Shown here piece after piece: positions 14,301 through 27,336 of a stretch of 64,000 nt of DNA. Within the stretch, counting starts at the first letter, position 1, and each line of letters begins with the position of its first letter. The translations under genes were made by a program, and so were the position numbers. The notes beneath the pieces were generated by a model. That model was not told the origin of the DNA. It saw only the letters and a list, made by a program, of their open reading frames with translations, and made no database searches. The DNA comes from Atherix ibis (Eukaryota; Arthropoda; Insecta; Diptera; Athericidae), in assembly GCA_958298945.1 (NCBI GenBank), contig OY282609.1, positions 62,592,220 through 62,656,219 on the forward strand. Reading direction: 5' to 3'.

Positions 14301-17281
14301 TAAATAAAATTCCATTTCTGTATCTCTGATAATCTAAATCTTGCTTCATTTTAGCCATAGTTTTTTATAATTGTGGGCTTTTTTGGTGTGGTACGGAATT
14401 TAAATAGCAATTCAACTAAGGGTTTATGTTCGTATTTATATGTAAGAAAAAGGGAAAATTATGAATGGACTGTATGTTGTCTTATCAATAATAACGTTAC
14501 ATACGACACATTTTACATAAGCTTTTGATGTCAGCAAAAATAATGCCACTTAGTAAATGTGAACAATTATCACTGATTATTTACTTATAATACCAGTTTG
14601 TACAAAGTGTGTATATGTATATATTATATAGCACAATGATGATAAATTCATTTTTTTTTCGTGTTGAAAAACACCGATTAGATTTTTCGACTTTAAACTT
14701 TGTTCTCATTGGTCTTAAATGGAATTTTTTTTGCTGCCAATCAACAAGTTTGATGGTTTTCTTTTATTGCGTTTTATTAGAAAAAATATTTATAATTTTA
14801 TTAATAATATAATGTACTTAAGTAAATATAATGATTTTTAAATTATTTTAATTTTCTTAATTTACTTTTTACCTGAAAAGTTTTTTAACTTTAATTTGAA
14901 GGTTAAATTTAATTATGTTAAAAGATTAAAATACTTGTATTATGTCTTGAGCAATAATTTAAAAATATTTAAGCATTTAAAATACTTGATTTTTCATATA
15001 TAAACCCAAGCAAAAAATAAAATTAACCAGAAAAATACAGAACCAGTTTTTTTCGATGTTCTTTCTTGACTTTTATAGTTTTTTTCCCCCTTTCATTTTA
15101 TATAAAATTTTAAAAAATCATCTGTACTAGGGCGAATAATTGGTATGGTTTTACTAAGCTTTCGAAATAAGTAAAATATAATTTTTATATCTACAAGATC
15201 AGCTAACCATTTTTTAATTGGTCTGATGAGACTTCTTGTTATTATAAGTTTTGTCATTATTAATAATATATAGAATTCTATGCAATTTCTCTTGAATGTG
15301 TTGTATTTTTACATAAATTTAAATATATTGTTAATTTAATCACCACACTTTCTAAAATACTATTGCATTAAAAAAAATGAAAAATATGTAGTTCATACTT
15401 ATAGCCAGATAGTATGTTGAGAAGTGTACTCTTTCCAGCGCCAGAAGGTCCCATGATGGCTGTAAGCTCTTTGGAACGTAGTTTTCCACTGACATTTTTC
15501 AAAATTATTTTTGGATCTGAAATATTTAAATATTAATCTGAATTTAATATATCAAATGATATCTTAGAATAAATTTATTTTCTTAATTTACACTTGATAA
15601 ATGAATATTGCTAAGTATTTAATTTTGTGCCTACTCCTGTCATTTTAATAGAGCAATTATAAAAAAGACGAAAATAATTTATTGATAACAATACTGGAGT
15701 TTATTAATCATAAAATGGTGGGGAGGACAATGAACAAAGAAATTTAAAAGTGCAGTGCCAGTAGTTTAATGTACTTAATTTTATGCTGAAATGTGATTTT
15801 TTCAGGGGTTGACTTTTATTTTTGAAGTTCAATCAACGAATGTACCTTACACCTTACTCTTCCTTTTCGCTTCCGTCTCGCATTATTAGAGCTTAATTAG
15901 AATTATCGAAAAAAAATTAATTATAGTTTTTATATGTTTTTTTTTCAGTAAATACTAGCATAATAAAACAAGCTTCTTGTTTTATCTTTATCCGATTTTT
16001 ATATGTACATATGTATAGATATGTCCTTGACTATAAATTATTAAAAGTATGTGTTTCCAAATGTATATTTTTTACAACGAAAATCGCTAATATTATGCAA
16101 TCGTTAATATCAGATACAAAGGGCAAATAAATATTGTTAACAGGTGATAGTGTATTGCCAAAAAGTGGTAATACAATGACAAGAAAATATTAATGCTTTA
16201 AACAATGTAAAGAAAAAATAACCGAGTTTGTTGGAAAATTGAAAACAATTTTTTTTGGTGTCAAATTTATTTTAAGGAAGCTTAATGGATGTACTAATAA
16301 TATAATTATATATAAAAACTTAAATTTTAGATTTAATACTTGCGTTAAATCATTCTTTAATTAAAGTTTTGAATGTTGAATTTATTGTTTTTTTAAACAT
16401 ATTTTCTATAGTGGTGTGCTGGATGAAGAAGCTGTGAGGGTCAACCGTCAACCAATCAACAACTCGTATCATCGTCTTGAACCACCCAAAATGATTCTGC
16501 CGCTACATTTGCCCAACACTAAACACTCGTAAGTTTTTTTAATTATCTTTGTTCGCAATAACATTACGATGTTTATAAAGCACAAAAACATGAAGAAATA
16601 AAACAAATCTGCAGAATAAATTTCCAGTATTTATATATTATAATAAAACTCTGAATCTGGTAATACTAATTATTTTTCTGATAGAAGATATATTTTATCT
16701 CTACCAAGGCTATCTTCCTCTACGGCAATCAAGTCGTGCGTGTATTTTTCTACTTTTTTCGCTTATATTTCTGCATAATTTTTCTTATTTAATTCTTTGA
16801 GCGACGCTTTTTTTGGCTACAACTGCTGTAACCACATATGTAATAATATTATAGATGGAATATAATTATATAAGTATAGGGATTATGAACTTTATGAAGA
16901 CATTGCTCTTTTATGAAATATGCATAATAGGCAAACGATTGTGAACAATAGAATAAGAAGAACATGAAAGCTAAAATGTAATGAAAATGATGAACAAATG
17001 TCCAAATTATGAAATAGTTGCACATTAAGCACAATATTTATATATTGTATCTTTATATGCAATTACAAATATATTATAACATACACAAGTAAAAAGTACT
17101 TACTATTGCGACGGCCTTCTTTTACTTTGTACGATAGATTATCGAAACCCAAATCGACTGGAGGACGTGTTGGCAAATGATTAAGTGTCTTCGCCTGAGC
17201 TGGAACAATTTGTGCCTTTAGGGCATTATCCTTCCTGCCATCAAGTAAATTATTTATGACTGTAGCATCAGTTTCAATCAT
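11394..17281 (-). CDS. ABCG half-transporter, gene B (ABCG1/ABCG4-like), 7 exons
   Basis: A half-size ABC exporter of the ABCG family, expected in a membrane as a dimer moving lipids or sterols. Exons: 17281-17104, 15516-15399, 13770-13578, 13203-12376, 12295-12127, 12062-11962, 11894-11394. These give 695 residues plus stop with all phases closing. Walker A is GPSGAGKS (82-89), the signature is LSGGQ (184-188), Walker B is IMFFDEP (D208/E209), the D-loop is GLDSST, and the switch histidine H241 sits in TIHQPSA. All catalytic motifs are canonical. The membrane half follows, with a typical region around TAQPWELF and a large loop between the last two helices containing paired cysteines ([10 protein letters not shown]). 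Exons of 118, 169 and 101 nt match those of gene A and/or gene C. Intron 1 (15517-17103) contains a coding-like segment on the opposite strand. The exact orthologue is unresolved. Confidence 0.92.
16417..16529 (+). pseudogene. Orphan coding-like exon on the plus strand inside intron 1 of gene B
   Basis: An acceptor-like tract ending TTTTCTATAG is followed by 113 nt open in one frame (37 codons, [18 protein letters not shown] near the start) and by a consensus donor GTAAGT at 16530. Base composition is clearly less AT-rich than its surroundings. A second acceptor-like site (TTTTTCTGATAG, ending at 16685) could continue the frame for about 30 more codons to a stop at about 16780. No protein family was recognised. 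It may be an exon of a nested gene on the opposite strand, or a transposed exon. Confidence 0.35.
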
Positions 17282-17794
17282 TTTTTCGTTTGTTTTTTAA
17301 TTATTGTTAGGAATTTATATTTTTTTATTATTGTTTACGCGAAGTAAAGTCGCTTTTCAAATATTCAATTTGATTCTCTTCAATTCTTTCAGCAATCTGA
17401 AATATTCTCAATCATTGCTTTTACAACTATCACTGTCTGGTTGTATGCATTTGATTGGTAAAGCTTATTGAAGTAAATTATTGCGATTTACACTAAGCAA
17501 TTTATTTTAGCAAAGAACAATTTTTCGTATTTTATATCACATCAAAAATGAGACTATGAAACAAAGCAATCAATAATCAATGGTTTTCTATTGATCTCGA
17601 CTATTTTATTACGTATTTCGCAAATATTGCAGTGTATTTCTCGATTAAATTTATTCCGAATTGAAATGCTTTTTCCTATACTTGTTTATCGCAACATTGA
17701 AAACTTTGAATTTTGGGATAAGCTAATTCCGCGTTTTCTTTCCGTAACGAAAAATCTACTTATCGATCGGATATCATATCTTAACCACAACTTC

Positions 17795-17835
17795 TTTCAC
17801 AACTTAACCAACTGCGCTACGATCGCAACTGATTT
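17795..17835 (-). promoter_or_regulatory. Candidate core promoter (Inr plus DPE-like) of gene B
   Basis: On the minus strand TCAGTTG (17826-17832) matches the arthropod initiator. AGTTGT, which fits the DPE consensus RGWYVT, follows at about +27 to +32, one base off the usual spacing. This start would give a 5' untranslated region of about 550 nt. Suggestive only. Confidence 0.25.
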
Positions 17836-18518
17836 AACTCCGTTCAGTTTACTATACTAGGTGTCAAAAGTTCTTCTTTATTTGATCGTGATCGCCATGA
17901 AAAATACTAAACACATACAGGATTTGTATACATATTTTTCTTTATTCATATACAATGCCAAACCAAATTTAATATACCTAAGTATTTTATATACATTGAC
18001 AAATTAAATGAGGTTTATTTTATTAATTTACCAATACTTCAAACTTTATCAGATTCATGTGGGCACAATTTGCTATCAACTACCAACAAATATACAAATT
18101 TGTAGTTTTCATATTAATACTATGCTTAAAACATTGTGTATGGAAACGTATAGCATAACAGTATCGTCCAAAAAATTAAGATGAATATTGAGAAACGATT
18201 AATTGTTTTTATTTGCCTTAGATACATATAAAAAAAGTTGAAACAATATGAAGATACAATAACTTATAGCTTATATAGTCCGAAATCTTTAAAACATAAA
18301 TTTATAAATATTATAATTTTAATCATTTTAATTGTCCACTTTTTTCGGGATTGAGTTTAAATTACTTATACGGTATTATAAAACAAATTAATCATATTTG
18401 AGCATATTACTAGAATTATTTGACTGCGAAATAACTAAATATGTTGGCATACAGATATGGGGGAGAGGCAGGTTGTTTGAGTAAATGTGTATGCTTTAAA
18501 AATTTAGTTCATACTATT

Positions 18519-18585
18519 AATGCCCATGTATAAACGCTTACGTATAAATATTAATGCCCATGTATAAACGCATACGTATAAACAT
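18519..18585. repeat. Short direct duplication, about 36-bp unit, 2 copies
   Basis: The segment beginning TTAATGCCCATGTATAAACG is repeated almost exactly right after itself, differing mainly at CTTACG versus CATACG. No gene is affected. Confidence 0.7.
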
Positions 18586-20440
18586 TTCCTTATGTGTAAA
18601 TACACTAAAATACCAATGCATTTTTATATAAATATTCAAAATGTTTAGAATAAATTAGGATTTTAAAGAGTTCTATATAATAAACATAGCTAATCAGAAA
18701 CAAAAGCGAATATTTTCTGGTAAATTATATACTTACGTATTTGAAATTATCAGAATTGTAAGAAGGGCAAAAATATTAACTGAAAAACATTAATGTAGAT
18801 AAGGTTTTGGTGTATTGCATTGGAGAAGATCATTAACAGCAAAATGACTCACAATAGTAGATTATTCACTTTATTCACTATATAGTATGCATATGGTTTG
18901 CGTATGGGTTTAAAAATAGATTAATTTAATACCTACAAACATCTTATATGGTTGTGTATGTACCAATTCTTGCGCGAATCGAATTGTAGCTGATGTCAGC
19001 TGTAATATTGTTTCGTTTATTTCTTTAAAAGTATAGAATTTGAAGCACCTTTAAAGTTGACCTATAGCGTATGTAAGGTATATAATTATAATTATTAGAC
19101 AGACTATAATAATTTTTAGTATTTTCTATGGTTAGCGCGTATCAGAGTAGAATGACTTACATTCTGTACCGACTGATTAAGCAAGTCATATGGAATAAAG
19201 CAAGGGCAATTGCTAGATAAATACTGATCGACACACACTGTAAGCTTACAGAATATATAATTTTTTAATTTAGTCACAATCGGGTGTAAGTCCTATAAAC
19301 TGAACAAAGTTCAAGATCGTTTTCCTTGTCTCAGATTGAAACGAATGATTACTTTTAAGTATAATTTATAATCAGAGATTTTCTAAATAATATTTTTATT
19401 ATTATATTTTAGTATCTATAAATGTTGGATAATTAATCGTATATTTGTACACTCGTCTTATAAAATAGTATCTTTCTTTAAAACTGTTAGAAGTTTACAT
19501 TATTTTCGGTCGAGGCTTTCAACATTTAGTCAATGTTTGAAACAAATACATTTAATTATATTTAAATGTAATAATAATATATTCAATGAAGTATTGAGTA
19601 AAAATAGGACTGAAAATATAAAATAACTACGATTTTGTACTATCTATACATTTTTACTTATGATATTCATTGGTTTACTAAACTTATATATTAATTCGAT
19701 AATGTCAAGGAAATACTTTTCACCAAGTAATTGGTAAAAAACACTTATTAAAAAAATGGGAACAGCAACTCACATATAATGAACTTGACTATAGTAAATA
19801 AAGTTCACGTACTATTATTTTTATCAAGTATTGTAAGTCCATAGAGCTTCTGTTAAGTTCAAGTGAAATACCATTAACTGATACCCGCCATAACCGCTTA
19901 TGGCAATATTACAAGGAGATCATTTTCTACAGAAACTCGAAATCAATAAATTTAAACCTTTGATTTTTATGATTTCATTGAGATTGGCATATATATGACA
20001 TATTCCATATTTCCAAAATGATTAAATAACGATTTCAATAAAATTGTTAAACATTTTATTTTATGAACTCTAAGTTTCAAGTATATATTCCGAACTAAAA
20101 TAGCACTAGGCATTTTACTTGGAACAAGCATATTACAAATTAAAAATAATTTTGATGACGAAACTCTATGCAGATATTTGTTTTATTTATAAAAATCAGC
20201 TTATGAATATTAAATTTGTTTTATATTTAATTTAGCAAAATTCTAATGGTTAATAATTTCCTTTTTTTCAGCTAACTGATAATATTTGTATTACAGACAT
20301 ATGTGCCGGGATATAAATGAAAAATCGCGTAAAAATAATTTATTAGGATATCAAAAATACATGATATTCTAGGATAAAATGTACTCTTATAATATTTTTC
20401 TATGACACGAGTTCGCTGTAAGGTAAAATATAAAACAATG

Positions 20441-21240
20441 CACGAGATAGGGTTCGTTCGAAAATGATTATTCGGTAACGATTATTGAAAAAAATTATGA
20501 TATGTTATTGAGATGGCATCTGCAACTATATTTGAAAATAGGCACGATTGGCAATACACGCGATAGGGTTCGTTCAAAAATGATTATTCCGTACCCATTA
20601 TTGAGAAAATGTATGATATGTTATTGAGATGACACCTGTAATTATAGTTGAAAGCACGCAAGATAGGCAATACAGGCGGTAGGGTTTGTTCGAAAATGAT
20701 TATTCCGTAACGATTATTGAGAAAATGAATGATATGTTATTGAGATGGCTTCTGCAACTATATTTGAAAACAGGCACGATTGGCAATACACGCGATAGGG
20801 TTCGTTCAAAAATGATTATTCCGTACCCATTATTGAGAAAATGTATGATATGTTATTGAGGTTACACCTGCAACTATAGTTGAAAGCACGCAAGATAGGC
20901 AATACAGGCGGTAGGGTTCGTTCGAAAATGATTATTCCGTAACGATTATTGAAAAAATTTACGATATGTTATTGAGATGACACCTGTAATTATAGTTGAA
21001 AGCACGCAAGATAGGCAATACAGGCGGTAGGGTTTGTTCGAAAATGATTATTCCGTAACGATTATTGAAAAAGTTTATGATATGTTATCGAGATGACACC
21101 TGTAATTATAGTTGAAAGCACACAAGATAGGCAATACACGCGATAGGGTTCGTTCGAAAATGATTATTCCGTAACGATTATTGAAAAATTGTATGATATG
21201 TTATTGAGATGGCATGTGTAACTGGATTTGAAAACAGACA
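20441..21240. repeat. Minisatellite array, 7 units of about 116 bp (element 1 left arm)
   Basis: Each unit carries TAGGGTTCGTTCGAAAATGA, ATTATTCCGTAACGATTATT and GATATGTTATTGAGATG blocks. Two unit types alternate in the first part: type A (CAACTATATTTGAAAACAGG) and type B (TATAGTTGAAAGCACGCAAG). Early A/B alternation gives a higher-order dimer of about 232 bp. Later units are all B-like. Confidence 0.8.
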
Positions 21241-22781
21241 AGATCGGTAGCTAGAGTTAGCTATTTTGAAATATTTACTGGGTGTTGGATTAAGGGATTG
21301 GGAAAGTAATAAAATTTGGAGCTAATTACGATCGCACGCAGAGAACGCTTTTCCGTGTCAGGGTTATAGCTATCTTTGCGAGGATTCTGGGGTGAGTTCG
21401 AAGGTGTTATAGCACTTCATTTTGGAAATATAAAAATATTCCCTGGGTATTGGATATGGGGAGGTGGAAGGTAACGAAATTTGGAATTAACAGAACGTGA
21501 AGTTCCACAGGAGTAAATACGTTGCGACCGAACTGAGAGCCACATTGCCGTGTCATGCTATTAGCAGCTATCTTTGCGAGGATTGCGAGGTGAGTTCGAA
21601 AATTGGCAATGTGCTATTCTGAAACCAACAATAAAAAAAACCATACAAAAAAAAACAAAAAATATGTAGATACCGAAGGTTTTAACTTCTACAAGAGAGG
21701 AGAAAGTGAGAGAGAGAAAGAGTACGAAACAAATATCAACTAAATTTAAAAAAAATTAATTATAAAAAAACGTTAAGGCTGGATGAAAATTAAAATAGGG
21801 ATTGTGTAGGGTATACAAATTTAAAAGATGTAAAAATTTTAAATCAATGACAATATAGAAATGAGGAAATAGGAAAAAAATAAAAACAACAACTAAAAAC
21901 GTGTTGAGCTGACCGATTACAGAACTTGTAGAGAACTAATTGGAATATCTCTCCCCTGGCCACGGACAGACATTCCACCTAGTTCTCCCCACTTCTGTCA
22001 GAGGTCAGTTCCGCCATTTTTAGCTGTTTTTAATTTTTTTCTTTTTCCTTATTTTTTTGTATTTGATTTCAAATTTTTATCTCCTTCAAATTCGTCCATC
22101 CTGCACAATCCCTATTTCCTTTCCATCCAATCTTGCATTTTTTTATATAAATAATTTTTTCAAAATTTATATGGTATTTCTTTTGTTTGGTTTCTCTCTC
22201 TCACTTTCCCTTCCCTTGGAGAAGTTAAAACCTTCGGTATCAAAATATTTTTTGTTTTTTTTTTTGGTATGGTTTTTTTTATTTGTTGGTTTCAGAATAG
22301 CACATTACCAATTTTCGAGCTCACCTCGCAATCCTTGCGCAGATAGGATTGCTTCCGATCGTACTTACTCCTGTGGAACTCCACGTTCTGTTAATTCCAA
22401 ATTTCGTTACCTTCCACCTCCCCACATCCAACACCCAGGGAATATTTTTATATTAATGAAGTGCTATAACACCGAACCCACCCCAGAATCCTCGCAAAGA
22501 TAGCTACAAGCCTGACACGGAAAAGCGTTCTCTGCGTGCCATCGTAATTAGATCCAAATTTTATTACTTTCCCAATCCCTTAATCCAACACCCGGTTAAT
22601 ATTTCAAAATAGCTAGCTCTAGCTACCGATCTTGTCTGTTTTCTAATCCAGTTACACATGCCATCTCAATAACATATCATACAATTTTTCAATAATCGTT
22701 ACGGAATAATCATTTTCGAAAGAACCCTATCGCGTGTATTGCCTATCTTGCGTGCTTTCAACTATTGTTACAGGTGTCACG
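20441..22781. mobile_element. Foldback-type element 1 with minisatellite left arm
   Basis: A large imperfect palindrome centred near 21950. The left arm starts with about seven tandem units of about 116 bp (starts near 20444, 20561, 20677, 20793, 20909, 21024, 21141), followed by unique arm DNA 21240-21620. That unique part returns in inverted orientation at 22290-22640, followed by only about one inverted satellite unit (to 22781). The interior 21620-22290 is itself a decayed inverted repeat: for example ACCGAAGGTTTTAACTTCT near 21673 faces its complement near 22222. No transposase reading frame is visible. The architecture is that of Foldback or Galileo-like elements, which have long inverted termini built from short tandem repeats. 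Assignment to either family is inference. Confidence 0.7.
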
Positions 22782-24725
22782 CGATAGGGTTTGTTCGAAA
22801 ATGTATTATTCCGTAATGATTGTTGAAAAAATTTATGATATGTTAATGAGATGGCATCTGCAACTATATTTGAAAACTGATAAGATCCGCAATACACGCG
22901 ATAGGGTTCGTTCGAAAATGATTATTCCGTAACGATTATTGAGAAAATGTATGATATGTTATTGAGATGACACCTGTAACTATAGTCGAAAGCACGCAAG
23001 ATAGGTAATACACACTATAGGGTTCGTTCGAAAATGATTATTCCGTAACGATTATTGAAAAAATTTATGATATGTTATTGAGATGGCATCTGCAACTATA
23101 TTTGAAAACTGATAAGATCCGCAATACACGCGATAGGGTTTGTTCGAAAATGATTATTCCGTACCCATTATTGAGAAAATGTATGATATGTTATTGAGAT
23201 GACACCTGTAACTATAGTCGAAAGCACGCAAGATAGGTAATACACACTATAGGGTTCGTTCGAAAATGATTATTCCGTAACGATTATTGAAAAAATGTAT
23301 GATATGTTATTGAGATGGCATCTGCAACTATATTTGAAAACAAGCACGATTAGCAATACACGCGACAGGGTTCGTTCAAAAATGATTATTCCGTAACGAT
23401 TATTGAAAAAATTTATGATATATTATTGAGATGGCATCTGCAACTATATTTGAAAACTGATAAGATCCGCAATACACGCGATAGGGTTTGTTCGAAAATG
23501 ATTATTCCGTACCCATTATTGAGAAAATGTATGATATGTTATTGAGATGACACCTGTAATTATAGTTGAAAGCACGCAAGATAGGCAATACAAGCGGTAG
23601 GGTTTGTTCGAAAATGATTATTCCGTAAAGATTATTGAGAAAATGTATGATATGTTTTTGAGATGACACCTGTAACTATAGTCGAAAGCACGCAAGATAG
23701 GCAATACAGGCGGTAGGGTTTGTTCGAAAATGATTATTCCGTAACGATTATTGAAAAAGTTTATGATATGTTATTGAGATGGCATGTGTAACTGGACTTG
23801 ATAACAGACAAGATCGGTAGCTAGAGTTAGGTATTTTGAAATATTTTCCGGGTGTTGGATTAAGGGATTGGGAAAGTAATAAAATTTGGAGCTAATTACG
23901 ATCGCACGCAGAGAACGCTATTCCGTGTCAGGGTTATAGCTATCTCTGCGAGGATTCTGGGGTGAGTTCGAAGGTGTTATAGCACTTCATTTTGGAAATA
24001 TAAAAATATTCCCTGGGTATTGGATATGGGGAGGTGGAAGGTAACGAAATTTGGAATTAACAGAACGTGAAGTTCCACAGGAGTAAGTACGTTGCGACCG
24101 AACTGAGAGCCACATTGCCGTGTCATGCTAGTAGCAGCTATCTTTGCGAGGATTGCGAGGTGAGTTCGAAAATTGGCAATGTGCTATTCTGAAACCAGAA
24201 TTTGTCGGTTTCAGAATAGCACATTGCCAATTTTCGAACTCACCTCGCAATCCTCGCGAAGATACGATTGCTTCCGATCGTACTTACTCCTGTGGAACTC
24301 CACGTTATGTTAATTCCAAATTTCGTTACCTTCCACCTCCCCACATCCAATACCCGGGGAATATTTTTATATTAATGAAGTGCTATAACACCGAACTCAC
24401 CCCAGAATCCTCGCAAAGATAGCTACAAGCCTGACACGGAAAAGCTTTCTCTGCGTGCGATCGTAATTAGATCCAAATTTTATTACTTTCCCAATCCCTT
24501 AATTTAACATCCAGTAAATATTTCAAAATAGCCAACTCTAGCTACCGATCTTGTCTGTTTTCAAATCTAGTTACACATGCCATCTCAATAACATATCATA
24601 CAATTGTTCAATAATCGTTACGGAATAATCATTTTCGAACGAACCCTATCGCGTGTATTGCCTATCTTGCGTCCTTTGAACTATAGTTACAGGTGCCATC
24701 TCAATAACATATCATAATTTTTTTC
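22782..24725. mobile_element. Foldback-type element 2, long arms and almost no loop
   Basis: Begins abruptly at 22782, where the inverted arm of element 1 ends, with about nine direct satellite units (starts near 22782, 22898, 23015, 23130, 23247, 23363, 23480, 23596, 23712). The unique arm (23810-24196), closely similar to 21240-21620 of element 1, follows. After a 10-bp spacer (24197-24206) the arm returns as its inverted complement to about 24725. The central loop present in element 1 is missing. No protein is encoded, and the reading frames within the arms are shadows of the palindrome. Confidence 0.72.
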
Positions 24726-24740
24726 TCTATCACGTCTTTA

Positions 24741-24905
24741 TTTTGCGAATTAGGTTCGTTCGATAATGATTAATCTGCAACGATTATTGAAAAAATATAT
24801 GATATGTTATTGCGATGCTATTTACAGTTATATTTCAAAATAGGCAAGATACGGGCTTGCACTCTATAAAGATACAGGCAAGATACGGGCTTGCACCCAT
24901 CTGAC
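24741..24905. repeat. Diverged satellite unit flanking element 2
   Basis: A degenerate copy of the 116-bp unit (AGGTTCGTTCGATAATGATT, AACGATTATTGAAAAAATAT) continues in direct orientation beyond the right arm. It is followed by two copies of GGCAAGATACGGGCTTGCAC at about 24843 and 24878. It may be the ancestral or older member of the same repeat. Confidence 0.6.
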
Positions 24906-27335
24906 ATAGAATTTCATCGCCTTGTTCTTATATTTTAATACAATAGTAGTAAAATTTACAGCGAATTTGTGTCAGCGAATTATTTATCTAGAATACATTT
25001 GTTATTGAATATCATTCTTATATGTGAGTATATATTTTTAATGTTTTATTATTTTTTATTTTAAATTTACCAAAAAAAAACTTAACGGAGCTATTTTTTC
25101 AACTATTTATTGAAAACAATTTACCAAAAAAACTTAACGGAGCTATTTATTTCAAATAATCTTCAATTCGTATGTTTATTAACATAAAAGAATAAACTTT
25201 TCATATAGGTTAAAAATTAGTATTTTTATGTAATTATAGGCACAGCAGTAAATTTTGAGATCACATATTATAAATTAAAAAAATCTAAAAATGTATTATT
25301 ATTGACATACATAATAAACTTTATATTAACTTCAATTAATTATTTTTTATATGCCGGTTTTAATTAAATTGCAAGATAATATTTTATTAAAGAAATAATT
25401 ATATAGAAATATGATTATACAAATATTTACTTAACTAAATTAAAAAAAATAGTCAAGTTCTATTTATTACGAATAGCATTATGCTCAACGTTTATTAAAA
25501 AGGTTGTATAACAATTTATTGATAGAAAACTATCATTATACGATACGGTCAATGTCAATTTATATCATTGAATCACTTTTATATTTATTAAATATAAAGT
25601 CCAGTAATTGCGTGATGCTTTCAAAAATGTGTTCATTTTTATATACTTGTATGTTATACCCTTTTATATAGTATTTAATAATTTGAACAACAAAAAATTA
25701 ATATTGTAAAGAAAATTTGGCGGTTTTTTATTTTAGATGCGGCCATTTCTACAATAAAAAAACCATTAAAATTCCGCGTGTTATCAATACTATATTTTGA
25801 TCATGGCCTTTAATTAAAAACAACACCTGATCCGGAATAATAGTTTATACGAATTTTTATTGATGCTATATTGAATCGACCCGAGCACTCGAATTTGAAT
25901 ATTTTTTTATAATATCAATTATTTGCATACAAAATGAACCAATATTGAAATAATTTTACGCTAACTTTTAGATTTCATTCTCATTATGTATAAAATCCAA
26001 ATAGCTTTATTTATACGATATTTTAAATTCATAATGAAAAACTTAATTTGAAACTTACATGTTATTGTTAAATAATAAATTTTCGTTATCCATTATGTTC
26101 TTTTGAACTTTATTTTATTATATATTTTTGTAAATTTTGAAAACGTTTTCTAAATAAATTTTGCTATTAATTTTACTAAATTCAAAATAATAATTTTTTT
26201 AAACTATTAAGTAGAAGTTTTCATTTTAATTAGTTGCTAAAGAATTTTCTATTATTTTGTAAATTAGAAATATTTAGTTTTTAAATCTTTTCTATTTATA
26301 GCAATATAGTGTTAAGAATTATTTGCCACGAAAAACTGAAACCATATAAATTACACTCGCAGTTAAAATTCTAAAGCACAGCCCTATCTAAACGACTATC
26401 ACTGTTCAACTAATATTTTCTAATATCTTATTTAACGTTTGAGCGATTAACATGTATACTCAATATTATCACAGTATATCTGCCAAGAAACTTAAGAATT
26501 CGTAGTAGTGGGTTAGAATAGCCTCTCAATATACTACCAATACTTTTTCAATAGTCAATGTATCTATTTCAAAATATCTCCTACAGGTCAATATGCAATA
26601 TTGCGGTCGATTTTTTTAATGACGTCTATTTTAAGTGCGTATGAAATAGTTTGAATGAATGTAATATAAGCTTTTGAATTTATAATTAAATATGAAAATG
26701 TAATAATTATTTTTGATAGGACTTGTAGATTGTTTAACGTTTCCATTTATTTTTAAAACAAATTACATTTTGTTTTCAAATATACTCGCTATTTGTTACA
26801 AAACAGATTTTCGAATCAATTACAATAATTATATGAAGATTACACCATGATTTCTGATACATTATCAATTTTTTCAGTAGGTAATAAATACTTTTTACTT
26901 TCTTATGTATATTCACACATTCAACCATGAGTAGCCCTTCGATATTAAAAAAAATTCGAATATAATTATTATTCCTTAAATTTGATGAATAAGAAATTTT
27001 AAAATTAACTCAATGAGATTATTTGAAAATAACAGATTATTTACTTATGATTAATATTCAGTGAATTTCATCTCATGTAAAAAATACTTAAAAATAATTA
27101 AAATAATATCAGTTTTATTTAATAAACTAGCTCCGTCAAAAAATACAAATAATAGAATTTAAATAACGTGCTTATTTTATCAAATAACTTAAATTTTATG
27201 AATTTTGGAATAATTTTGATTAGGATAACTTGACTATAAATAATATAAGCACGTATAAATGTGAATATTACTATAATTAAACACAAAATAAATTCATTTG
27301 TTTATGTATTTTCATTTTCAGGCCAACGAAAATTA
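24906..27335. other. AT-rich intergenic DNA, no gene seen
   Basis: No coding-like segment was found. At 25066-25155 a block with CTTAACGGAGCTATTT is duplicated about 54 bp apart. Otherwise it is long A/T-rich sequence with no recognisable signal. Confidence 0.5.
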
Positions 27336-27336
27336 C

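Larger units (their letters stand above)
17282..20440. other. Upstream region of gene B, no gene seen
   Basis: AT-rich DNA with no recognisable coding sequence. The 0.6 kb directly upstream of gene B probably holds its 5' untranslated region and promoter. A 36-bp direct duplication lies at 18519-18585. The rest shows nothing distinct apart from simple A/T stretches. Confidence 0.5.

Noticed and set aside
22057..22503. 148-codon plus-strand reading frame
   Set aside because: It lies across the interior and right arm of the foldback element. A similar frame recurs at 24144-24422 because the arm is duplicated, and no protein motif is present.
20441..23800. Regularly spaced repeats resembling a CRISPR array
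   Set aside because: Units of about 116 bp are contiguous with no unique spacers, the host is a eukaryote, and the arrays belong to inverted-repeat arms.
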